The notes beneath the pieces are model-generated. The model made no database searches. It was not told where the DNA came from and saw nothing but the letters and a program-made list of their open reading frames with translations. The position numbers and the translations under genes are program-made. Below, one piece after another: positions 42,366 to 54,700 of a stretch of DNA of 64,000 nt (within the stretch, counting starts at the first letter, position 1; each line of letters begins with the position of its first letter). The stretch lies in contig NC_087096.1 in the NCBI RefSeq assembly GCF_963855985.1, positions 14,198,001 through 14,262,000 of the forward strand. Reading direction: 5' to 3'. Origin of the DNA: Ostrinia nubilalis. Lineage: Eukaryota > Arthropoda > Insecta > Lepidoptera > Crambidae.

Positions 42366-42836
42366 ACTGTCTAAGGTCTGTAGCTAAAGGTCTAAGCTGT
42401 AAGATAGAAGAATCTTCTAGCCAAAAAGATGGCAGATGCAGCAGATGTCAACGGATTTAAAACTGGAGTTCATATGACTCCTTGTAGACTTGAGTCTCTA
42501 GAGCGTCCCTTCCTCCACCATGCGTAAGAATGTTTCAAAAATACTGTCTAAGGTCTGTAGCTAAAGGTCTAAGCTGCAAGATAGAAGAATCTTCTAGCCA
42601 AAGAGATGGCAGATGCAGCAGATGTCAACGGATTTAAAACTGGAGTTCATGTGACTCCTTGTAGACTTGAGTGTCTAGAGCGTCCCTTTCTCCACCATGC
42701 GTAAGAATTTTCACAAAAATACTGACTAAGGTCTGTAGCTAAAGGTCCACGCTGCAAGATGGAAGAATTTTCTAACCAAAAAGATGGCAGATGCAGCAGA
42801 TGTCAACGGATTTAAAACTGGAGTTGATGTATGGAA
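42361..42836 (+). repeat. 177-bp tandem repeat, 2.7 units
   Basis: Units start AAAATACTG at 42361, 42537 and 42716. Each full unit contains a 33-codon frame opening MADAADVNGFKTGVH and closing HHA-stop, kept in both complete units with only conservative changes; the third unit diverges after FKTGV. I do not recognise the peptide; it could be a fragment of a captured gene. Confidence 0.8.
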
Positions 42837-43683
42837 CGGTTGCTTTTTTGTAACCTTTATAATTTGGTCGGCTTATAGAAGAATTCCTGATATTTTTTTG
42901 CAGTTCGATAACTTTCTTGATGATTAACTTGATGGTTAATAAGTTACTATTAGTATAGTTAGTATTATTAAGTGATTTCTTTGGTTATGTACAAGTTTTT
43001 TATGTAATTATTACCACAGAGAAGAGGGTACACTTCTAATACAGGTTTTTATAAACTTAAAAGAAGTTGTACCAAACCCTGTAATGATAAAACTTGTAAC
43101 TTCAATAAAGGAATTTATTTATTTATATTTATTATTTCTTATAAGTCGTAATATAAAGCTGAAATTAACAGGATAGCTTATTCAACGAACATTTTAATTT
43201 GTCCATTGTACGCCATGTTCCCTTGTTATAAGGAAATCGCGTATTCGGCCACGAAAGTAAGACTGTTAAAATAAATTAGATTTCTTGAAATCTCTCTTTT
43301 GCGCAAAGCCACATCATTTATATTTACTTTTACTGTGGTTATAAAGGTGTACCAAGGGTACATGCTACACCTTTTTATTCTATTGTAAGAATACTGGTTT
43401 ACTCACAAATCCGTTTTATCTGATTTTCGAAATCTTTTAATTACACTGGTGTTTATCATTCGTTCCGGGATAGAACGACATTAAAAAAAAAATTTGCCAG
43501 GGTAATGTTTGAAACGTTACCCCAGCAAAATCTGTTTTTTCCTAATAACTTTAAAACTATAATTTGAACGAATTTTGCTATTAGTGGACAAATTTCTGCT
43601 CACGATGGACTAATTATCTGTTATACTCTCGACTCTCTAAAGCACAACATTTATAAAAATTTTGCTGCAGTAATGCACTCCAG

Positions 43684-43790
43684 TAGGCCTAAGATGCGCG
43701 CCGCGATAAGCGGTTATCACGCCATTTTATCGATTTTGCCCATACATTTTGACGTCGATAAAAGTTATCACGGCGCGCATCTTAGGCCTA
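43684..43790. mobile_element. Foldback MITE, GATGCGCG/ATCGAT family, copy 2
   Basis: Almost perfect hairpin: TAGGCCTAAGATGCGCGCCG and the matching right arm ending CGCGCATCTTAGGCCTA. It abuts one end of repeat A copy 2. Confidence 0.88.
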
Positions 43791-44483
43791 CAGGTAACCG
43801 TGTGTGATGCTCATTGCTCATAGTGATTTTCGATACAGAGCCCCGTACATACGTTATACATAAATTATGGAAAGAAAACACCCAGACCAATACAAACAAA
43901 TATGTATGCAATTTTAGTATGATATTTTTATTTATTAATAAACAAAAAGACTGAACAAAATTGATGCGTGTACTGATTAATGTAATTAACCTCATGCAAA
44001 GTTTCGTGAATTGAAACAACTATAATTTATTATCCAAGCTCTAAATAATCGCTACTACGAGTAACTGATCATAAAATGTTTTTCCAATCGCTCAAGCTCC
44101 CGAGGATCTACCGATAGGTCGGGTGACGTAATCTTGAAATTCTTTTAGCCGGCGCGGAACTTCCGGAAGGTCGGGTGACGCCACGCCTCTTTGAACCGTG
44201 TTTACTTTGGCAGTTATATTCTAAATTTATTCGATTCTAAAATATAGGTATTCCCAAAAATTTTGAAAGTTGTTTTAATTTGTATCACTTGGATATGATT
44301 TGTATTAGAAAGTGCTGTGAGTGTGACGCTTGAACGGAAGGAAGTCAACCTAACCTAACCAACTGCGTATTTCTGTACTGTGTAGCCGCGAGAGCTCTTT
44401 GGCGCGCTGTCTTCGGCGAAGTATTGCGCGCGCAGATTTTGACAGCGCGAAATACCTACTTTAGCAGAAATACCAAGCCTTAA
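43791..44483 (-). repeat. Interspersed repeat A, copy 2
   Basis: Reverse complement of 17147-17822 with high identity; ends at AAGCCTTAA (the TTAA side of the element). Confidence 0.8.
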
Positions 44484-45791
44484 TAACCATAGTACCCGCA
44501 TGATTAAAGCGTAAAAACTATAACGTACACGTAAACTATTTGCATCTCACTCATACTTACATTAAGTCAAGCATAAGAGAAGAACAACAATATGATTCAG
44601 TAACGCCACCAGTTTTCAGTGTAACATGCGAGCACTACATTATTATTGTACTTGAAATTTAAATTATGTAATATTTATTAGAATAATAATTCATAATAAC
44701 AATTAGAATAAATTGCAAAACATCAAGTAAATGGAATGTAGCAATAACTTAAATAAGTAAGTACATTACATCACATAAAGTGTAATGATAAGTATTATTA
44801 TTATGTTCCTTTACAGGAACATATTTTTGAAATCACAGTTTCGTGACGATTCGTTTACTTTTGACAAACTGGCGAGAATAATCAACAAATAATTTAAAAA
44901 GAAAAGTAGAAAGATATGGCAAAATTGGAATTAAAAGACATGAAAGTAGCTTAATTTATTTCGCACCAGTTTGATAAAGTAAACTGACTTTTACCGAAAG
45001 ACTAGACATGGTACTGGTTTGAGAGTATGATTGAAATTGAGTAAAACTTACTTAGAATGAAAACCAAACACCTATAAATTACAAGCACCAATGATTAAAC
45101 GTTTTCACCATGATTGAAATGCTTTACGTTATACAAAGTAAGAATAAGAATACATGTTTAAGTATGCATTACGAAATCCCCTGTAAATAAGTCTATTAAT
45201 ACACCTTATTAATATAATTTACTTTGTTGTATAAGTTTGGTTATATCATAAATCGGTCGTCAATAACGACATCTTGTTACCTATAATTTATTTATTTATT
45301 ATGATAACTTTATAAAAAGGACGTCCAAAACAGTTTATCGGCGTGAATATTTATTGCCAAGCTTTAGTTTGAGCATTAGTTCCATTTATATCCGATAGAG
45401 GGACAACATAAACCTTTGAAATAAATAGAAATATTTCAACGAATTCTCGAAATTCTCGAAAACACACCGTATTCGTATCGTTTAAATGTTTATTTTTCTG
45501 GGCACTATCCTTTATGCATGAACGTCTGATTCCGAAAGAGCTATTTAGAAATGAATATGGTAGAATTATGAAAATAAAATAAAGATTGAGTGACATAAAA
45601 GTTGAATGTAGCGTACATATTAAAGTTGTCCATTCGAAGCGCATTCACCTGTAAAAATATTACGCATTTAAATCAATATGCACATTGCACAATGCATATT
45701 ATATCTTGAGTGTTTAGATACTGATATTTTATCGATGTAGATATTTAGGTATACATCAGTTGCAACTTATCGTTATATGGTTGATGTCTCA
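44484..45791. other. Intergenic between LRR gene and acyl-CoA dehydrogenase
   Basis: AT-rich. TTTATT at 45350 is a possible poly(A) signal for the acyl-CoA dehydrogenase on the minus strand. A 97-codon minus-strand frame (45351-45644) has no recognisable similarity and is not called. Confidence 0.45.
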
Positions 45792-48700
45792 TCATAGGGC
45801 GCCGTGTTCCTTGAGCAGGTAGTGACCGACGAGGCGTTTCTGGATGTCGGTCACGCCGCCGTAGATTTGCGTCCCGCGGGCGTCCCTGTCGGAATAAATA
45901 ATTTCATTATTCGCCACGTACTATAAAGTATACCTTCATAACTGCAGCGTACCTAAAGTCTCTCTTACTGAACCTACTTTTTTTAAAGATTACTAATAGT
46001 CCCGTGAGCCCCTCGTGTTAAGCCAAATAAGCTTGTGTTACGAGTGGGCTCCCTACAATAATCGAGCGGCGGTGGGATTCGAACCCACGTTCCTTGGATC
46101 TCGAGTCGCCAGTCCGACCACTTCACTGTTGGGCTATCGTGGCTATGCCTCTTAATGTACCTAATAAAGTGCTTCTTACTGTACCTAAAGCGCCTCTTAC
46201 TGTACGTAAAGTGCATCTTACTGTACCTAAAGTGCCTCTGACTGTACCTAAGTGCCTCTTACTGTACCTAAAGTGCCTCTTACTGTACCTAAAGTGTCTC
46301 TTACAGTACCTAAAGCGCCTCTTGCTGTACCTAAAGCGCCTCTTACTGTACCTAAAGTGCCTCTTACTGCACTTAAAGTGCCTCTTACTGTACCCAAAGT
46401 GCCTCTTACTGTACCTGAAGTGCCTCTCGGCGTTGTAGTTGGTTGACAGCCCGCGGCCGCCCATGATCTGCACGCAATGATCGGCCACAGCGGCGGCGTT
46501 ACGTCCCGCCACGTATTTCGCCATTGCACTGTTTTTCGTACACACGTGGGTTGCCGCGCGGTATGTGAGAAGACGCGCTGTTTCGACGAGGATGCACATG
46601 TCGGTTAGGCGGTCCTGGAAAGAAAGAAGTATTTATTACAATTGGGGTTAACACAAAAAACACGAAGAAAGAGGAAGATGTATTAAGAAGTCTACCTTGT
46701 ACGTGACTTGTAATGATGTAAATTTTTACACTGAAATCTGCGCTTACTGGAATCGAACCCGGGAGTTCGGGAGTAGGTGTTTATACTACTACACTACAGA
46801 GGCGGTTTAGCATTAATAACATACCTTGACTGACGGCAGTCTTGTAAGGATTTTTCCGAAAGCCTCTCTCTCCTTGGCGTACTCCATGGCTGTATCCAAA
46901 GCCGCTTGTGCGATGCCTGTAAAATACAAGGCTGTTGTTACATGTGCTGTTCAGATTATGCAGATGTGTGAGTAAGTGGCTACATTAGTCTCCAAACATA
47001 CTTTTTAGAAGAACGGGACTATTCCCACCCCTCGTTCCCACCAGCCAGGATTTACAGCTTGACCGCCAATAAGAACCCAACCAGTGAAGGTCAAGTTGCA
47101 AGCTGCTGAAAATCAGTGTCGGGACATCCTACAAGGTGTACCAACTAAAACTGAGCGGGCGCCCTATTAACATGCATTCGTCTCTTTCTTTTAAATCTGT
47201 TGTATTGTATTGTTATAATGTGTGTTAATAAAGTTATTTATTTTTTATTATTATTAAGTTTGTCCCGGGGGAAAGTTAAACTGTCATTGGACCCGCAACA
47301 AAATGAATCAGAAGAACATACAAAAAACATAGAACATATTGTTAGGAGAGTTGACTGTGAACTTACCAACAGCATGAGCAGCTATCCCGATCCTTCCCTG
47401 GTCCAACTGCTCCATAGCGATCCGAAAGCCTTCCCCCGTTCTCCCACCATATAACTCTTGGGGAGCCTCACTTCATCCAGCATGATATATTTCACTACCC
47501 CTTCTCTTGTATTTTATGGGTTTAATTCTTAGACACGGGACGGAAAACGTAGTGTGGGAAGGACCCCCACTAGGTGGACCGACGATCTGGTGGAGGTCGC
47601 AGTGGATGCGGGCAGCGCAGGACTGGTCTTTGGAAATCCTCGGGGGAGGGCTTTGTCCAACAGTGGACGTCATTTGGCTGAAACGAGAATTCTTAGAAGA
47701 CTGTAAATGACTTACCAACAGCATGAGCAGCTATCCCAATTCTTCCCTGGTCCAGCTGCTCCATGGCTATCCGGAAACCCTCTCCTGGTTCTCCCACCAT
47801 ATAACTCTTCGGAATTCTCACTTCATCCAGGGTGATGTCGCACGCGGTCGCAGCCCTGTAAGACACGCTTCACTTCTATTTCATAAGCTCTTTTAATATT
47901 GTGAATTGGAGCTAGGTTTGGTTGTTTAGATGTTTGGAAAGTTAGTAAGCTTATTGAGGAATCGACGATCGGCAAAGGCAAAGGTATAAGGCTGCGTTTT
48001 CACCAGATGTGCGAGGATGCGTAGCGAGTGATATGTTTATAAAGAACCAATAAAATCTCTGGTGGAAACGCAGCCTAATAGTGCTCTGAAGAGGAACTAC
48101 ATACTAGTAACGATGCTTTTCGCGATTGAAAAATAAAAAATAAAAAACTTAAATTTTGTAGACTTTAAGTTCACTATTTTTTTTGGATGTACAAGTATTA
48201 TTTCAAAAATCCGCCAGATGACAATACGTAGACGGGAGGTCCAAATGCTGCATGATTGGTGGATTTTGACATATCTGTCAAATAGTAAGAAACAGATGGA
48301 AAGGTTTAAGCAATGAAAGAGCAACAAATACCTGACGCCCATCAACGGCTCCTTCTTGCCTCTGAACACGCCTTCAGCGTCCAGCGGAACAAGGAAACCT
48401 GTAAAGATTCATTAGTGTTAGGTACTATTACATAGTTGGTATACCTTTTACAAAAAGAGAATTTCTTCATTGAATATTGAACTTTGCGATATCATTGTAA
48501 GATCCAAAATCAGGCGAGAAAAAGTGTAATTCTGTGGTGAGCTTACTTATTGGCGATATCAGGTGAAGTTCATTGATGAACTGATATCAGATCTGTCCAG
48601 AAACAATAAAAATAATGTTCATCAACCTAAAAAGAAGAAGAATAAAAGTTCCGTAACCTACAACTAAGAAAAAGGTCTTTAACTTACACGCGATTCCTTT

Positions 48701-51700
48701 ATGCCTGAGCTCAGGGTTGACGGTCGCGAACACGACGGTCGCGGAGCCTTCAATGGCGGACGTGACCCAACTCTTCTTGCCGCTCAGAATCCAGTGGTCG
48801 CCGTCCGACTTCGCTATAGTCTTGATGTTGGCGACGTCACTGCCAGCGTCTGGCAAAGAAAGAAATATTTGATTAACCCATCAAACCCTAAGCGGTTGTA
48901 TGACGCCACACGGTAACAATTGATTTCTATTGTCACGATTCGCGGGTACTTGAGGGGCTTGTAGGGTCACCAGTAGCCAGCGTTGCCAGACGTCCCGATT
49001 TTGGCGGGACGCACTATGTGACGAAAGGCCGATCTAGATGGACAAAAAGGGTTAACTCAAATCTCCAATAATACTAGCAAGATCGATAGCCGACAATCTG
49101 GAGGTCACAATTCTGGTGATAATTTTGTGCAAGTACTCTCCAATAAATTAATAAATATTTTTGAAGTGTCATTACGGGTGGAATTCATGAAGAAATCATT
49201 CACTTTTCTGCATTTGGTCTGTCGCTATTTTAAAGTGTTTATAAAATTAATTGTGCTAAAGTTAGTAATGGATCGTGAGGTTGATGGTAAGAACTACCAT
49301 TTTTATTCATGCACATTGCAAATAACTTTACAGTTGCCGAAAACATAGCTGTCGAATGTGATGGATATTACATTTTTAATGCGAACTTTGTGTTTGTTGG
49401 ACCAGAAACTACATGTACTTTGTTGTACCATGGCTGCAACTTATATATGTTGTAGTCTCATTCATATTCTATTGATCAAAGTAAATTAGAAAGTGCGGAC
49501 TGGTGCGGAACCTTGTCAATTTTTTTAGTAAAGCTGATGCCAAAATTTTTTTTTCCTTCTTTTTTTTTCAGAATACGTAATATTTATATCCCAAAGGGAG
49601 TTCTACGAACAATAGATAAAATATCCCAAAAATGAAAAAAATAAGCGGAATGAATATTTCGATAAAATACGAAACTTACGAGGTAACGGAGGAGTTATGA
49701 AATATTGAAATGAACATTTCCCGAATTTGTTGTAAAAATTGGCTGGAAAGTGGCTGGCATGGCATTCTATATTTTTATTCACTCATCCTTTTTATTTATT
49801 TTCAATTGCCATAAAAAATTCAGCTTTGTTTTTCTTCTTAGAAACATGTCCATTTTAAGCTGACCTCCTATCAGGTAGTAATTCTTTATAACCGTGTATC
49901 AACGTATACTGGTTTATGTATTATAGCGTTAAATGTACCAAAACTGAATGCAATTATGACTGTTTTTGCTATATATAGTCAAATCATCAATAGATACCGC
50001 CTTTAAAGCTAATTAATATTGTCAAATAATATTGTCCATCTAGATCGGCCTTTCGTCACATAGTGGGACGTCCCGATTTTTTATTAAATTTAAATGTCCC
50101 GCGCGGGACAGGCTTGGTCCCGCTTTTCGGAGAGAGACACTCACTTCACCAGAGCCCCGATTACGGTAATTTTTAACGTCTCTAATACGGATTAACAGCT
50201 AACGTCAACTGTTTTGACCAATCGTACCGCAGAATCGAAGAAGCGCGTCTGTATTGGAGACGTTAAAATTAGCGTAATCGGGGCACTGACTATTGTTTGA
50301 AACGCCATATTATTCTAAAGAATAAAACTTTTTTTAATTTCGATTTTTGTTATTATTTTTTTCTTTTTTTATTCTAAAGACGAATTAAACGATAGAGTAA
50401 ATCTGATTTAAAATATTATTTTTTTGTTAAAATACATTTTCTTTGGCTAATTTTGCTATCTATTGTCACGTAAACGTAATTTTAAGTCAAATAAAAAAAA
50501 AATATTTGAAAACCTTTGATTATATACGTTTTTTTACTATGTCCCGCTTTTGACGGAAGAATCACGCTATTTTCACTCAAAAAGTACCAAAGTCCCGACT
50601 TGGCGAAAAAAAAAACTGGGAACGCTGCCAGTAGCCATCTTTATAACGTTAGCTGGCGAAAAATCTTGTCTTTAAGACGAGTTATTATTGGCAAAAATAT
50701 GGGGGATGTGGGAAACATGCCCTTTTTAGGGTTTCGTATTTTGATTTCTTTTTATATTCATAAAATAAGCTATACCATAATATATTACAGTTTTTTGACA
50801 AGATCTTCAAAAATATCAGATTATTCTACTACATACAGATTAAAATAGATTAGATAGCAAAATATACATAGCATAGATCAATGATATTACAGAACTATAG
50901 ATATGTTACGTTCATAGAAATTACGATTTTAATCCGTGCCGAGCTATTCCAAATTGCACACATTGACAAATGTAACTGATAAGTGAAACAAAAGATACGA
51001 AATAGCACGCAAATGAAAGAGATAGCTATAGTTTTAACGATTCTGCACTAACTAATCTATGTCCGCAGCGCACGCATCCTTATCGCTCTAACGTCAAAAC
51101 AAGATCGCTTTCTCTTTCTTAACTTGAACATGGCGCATGGCGCGATGAAGTCTTGATTGTTTGCATAAATAATTGAAAATATAAGGTAAAGGGCTACTAG
51201 TTCGTGATAGTACGTAAGTTCGTAAGTTTTTTTTCTAGCTCAAATAATAAGCAAATGGAATATTATTTATAAAAATTCTTCATTACTACAAAAACTCTAT
51301 TATTTAAGCTATCTAAAAAACCAAGTACCAACATTGTGGCGCCAAAAATGAGAGCAATACGAAGCTTCAAACTCTCAGAGAGCCAAAAACAGCCGTGCAG
51401 CGTGCAAAGGTTGCTCTCACCCTAAGGTTAGCGCTCCAACTTCTTAAGCTTATAGAAAGGCGAAGGAACGCCCATTTGAATAAAACTTGTAATAGTGGTT
51501 TCATGTGTTCCTTGACAATTGATTTGGCTTAGAAAAAAGTTATAAGAAAACGTAGAATTCCTTTAAAATTGCGATTAATTGACTCACGAAATAGCGTACA
51601 TATTATTTTTCGGGTGTCCCCTATTTCGTGACACTACCGAATCAAGGATATTATGGATAACATTTTGATGCTTGGTTTTTAAATAATTATTTATGATAAT

Positions 51701-54700
51701 TTAAATGTAAGTTATGAAACAAATAATGCATTTATTTAAGTTTCTCATGACCTAAATTCGGTATATGTTTCGTTCACTAGAATTTATATGACACGAGTTT
51801 GAAGTTCACATAAATGACCAATTTTAAGATAAATTAGCATAAGTACTACCAGTGCAATTTTGGTTTTAATTCGATTTGTTTTATTTATCTTTGTTTATTT
51901 GTGTAATATATGGGATAGATAATAGTTAATTGACACAATTTGACAAAAATCCATGAATTTTACTTGGGGAATTTGGAATAATCAATATCACGAAACAAGA
52001 AACCGTATTAATGTTCCTTTTTTCCAAGTTCGTGACATATAAATGTATAGTGTTAGGTACTTTTATGATACATACCATCAAAGAAATCGACATATTTTTT
52101 AGTTTTTTTAATACTGACCTACCTAAAAATTTATTAATTACTTACTTTTTATTATGAATCATTGGCCTATCTGGGGTTATTTTCAGGGGGGCTACCCTCA
52201 CTTGAAGCAGCTCCAGAGATGGGATTAGCCCCCCCCCCCTCCACATTTCTTATGGCATGTATAAATATTTTCACATACTTATCGTCAGAAATAACAAATC
52301 AAAATTTCATGGGTACGAAGGGGGGGGGCAGCCCCCCCCCCCCCCTACATTTCTAATGGTTATATAATATTTTCACATATTTTTTGAATTAACAAATCAA
52401 AATTTTATACGTAGGTACGTACCTAGCTAGACTCACATTATTTCTCATAAATATTTCAGGTAAGTAATATCGTCAATTTCACACAATTCATTTATTCTAA
52501 ATGTATATTTTCGTTTTTAAATTAATTAAACCCTTTATCATTATTAAAATATCCTAACTCGATCCATAAAACCTTATCCCGAAATAGGGGACATGAGTTC
52601 ACGAACTTAGAATAAGAGCAAAATTTTATCACGAAACAGGATCCAAACAAGAGGTCCACAGAACAATTAATATTAAAAAAAGTTCAAACTATTTAACTAT
52701 AATTTATGTATTAAGTTACTGTCAAAAGACCAAAGTTTAGCGTACAAAAGCTTTCATACTGATATCATGCTTGGTTATTTTTAAATAAAATGTTAAAGTG
52801 GTAAGTGCCTTAATATACCGAAGTAGGGGGCACTTACCTTAAATACTAAATAATTTTGCATAATCACATGTGGTAAGAGATCCCTTGTATTTTGTTTACT
52901 TTAGAGTCATAATTGGTACACTTTCGAAACACACACGATGGCATTTTTTATTTATTTTGGTAAGAACACAGGAACTTACGGTGTGGTACGCACGCGATTG
53001 CGCACGACGCAGGCCACACGAAGACTAAACACAAGACGTCCCAATTGGGACGTTTTTGAGTATTCACAGCGCGAGCGCTTATAACATATCTGCTTTTGTT
53101 TTTATATAATATCATTGGCATAGATATTATGCAATCCACATAAACCAAAATACTAGTAGTTATAAGGTGCAGTAATAATTTTAAATTAGGGACAATATAC
53201 ATTTTACCACACCATATAACGACATTTTATCAGCTCATAAATACATAATTAGTCTGTACCTACATGCAATGGATGTAATCAAATGCTTACCAGGCTCGCT
53301 CAACGCGAAGCAACCAATGGAACCCTTAGTGAAATCACACAAGAACTTCTCCTTCTGTTCTGGTGTTCCTCTCTCGTTGACCAGGTTGGCGTACAAGAAG
53401 TTGTGGATGGACAGGATCATTCCGGTGCTGGCGCAACCACGAGACAGCTCCTCGATGGCTACGGTGAGAGAGAGGTAGTCGAGACCTAGGCCGCCGTATT
53501 CCTCGTCCACATTGGCGCCCATCAGGCCAAGACTTGTGAGTTGTTTTAACTGGAAAAAATATTTACTGATATGAAGCAAAATCCATTCTAGACACTTGGA
53601 CAGCAGTAAATGTCTTTAGATATTTTAATGCTTTGATGATATCAAAATAAAAATACTCTTTATTACTATGTCTAAACTTCTGATCATCGGCGATATTATG
53701 ATCAAGCAATGTGCTTAAGCCCAGAGTGACTACAAATATGTCAATCCTTCCAATATTATGCATTATAGCAGTAACTCCTGTTAATAATAGGCTCCTGCCT
53801 GTGTCCTGCTAATGCTAGCTTCAAACTGAGCTAAGCTTGTATTATGGTGACCCAGATAACAATTATTAAATATCTTTACACCCGCAGCATTTTCATACAG
53901 ACATTTGACTCACATTTGGATTCAGAGCCATGAGTTTAAATAAACATTTTTTCATGCAAATTTTCCACTGATAGCAGCACTTTCAAGGCCACATAAGACT
54001 TAAATTTGTATTTTCCAGTATTCAACAACAAGATATTTTTTCAGTTAAACCAAAATTGCTATTAATATTTAAAAAATAGTTGCTAATGAATATTAATTAA
54101 TAGAATCAATAGGTCTTAAGTTAATACCTAGTTCTCAGAACATTTTAAATATTTACATACACAAATGTTACATAATAGCAATAGGTACATAGAAATGAAA
54201 ACAAATCAACAAGCACCTAGGATTACTTTTTTAAGGTTTAATAACTAGAATGATTGTTAATAATCTAATTGATTTGCATTCATTGCAAGCTCATGCAGTA
54301 ATCAACAAAGATTATGAATGAAACAAGTAAACATTATCTGATAAGCTTTTAGTTTGAACATCTCTATCTCTTTTATTTAATGAAAAACTTGTTATAATAA
54401 TTTTGAATACAGTAAATTTAAATCTGGTACATACCTGTTCAAATGGGTACCGGCCCTGGAGATCCAGGCGAGAAGCTATTGGCTTCAAGTGTTCATTGGT
54501 GAAGTTACGCGCCAGCTCCTGGATAGATTTCTGCTGCTCTGTCAGCTGGCTGGTGAAGGTGCGGCACTGAGAAGCCACTACCTTGGCGCCTGGCCATGAT
54601 ACTATGGAAAAACATATTAAATTGGTATCTTTACTTGGCAGACATTACAAAATTTGGTTAGAATAGTTTATATTATGTAGTCACAAGAACACTTACGGCC

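Larger units (their letters stand above)
48978..50627. mobile_element. hAT element hosting two nested insertions
   Basis: Ends CAGCGTTGCCAGACGTCCC and GGGAACGCTG, flanked by the exact 8-bp duplication CCAGTAGC (48970-48977 and 50628-50635). Much of its 1650 bp is made up of the Transib-like element (49012-50065) and a foldback MITE (50155-50283). No transposase frame remains. Confidence 0.85.

Noticed and set aside
45351..45644. 97-codon minus-strand frame near the acyl-CoA dehydrogenase 3' end
   Set aside because: No family features; probably 3' UTR or intergenic; hydrophobic content follows from AT-rich codons.
46062..46144. Possible tRNA gene on the minus strand
   Set aside because: Good B box but the acceptor stem does not pair, and a unique body with A-rich tail follows; it is a SINE head.
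46123..46599. 158-codon frame running from exon 8 into the minisatellite as a repeat protein
   Set aside because: The frame is the exon plus the 21-bp repeats. Family alignment requires splicing at AG/GTACAG to reach DARGTQIYGG. Kept only as a splicing hypothesis.
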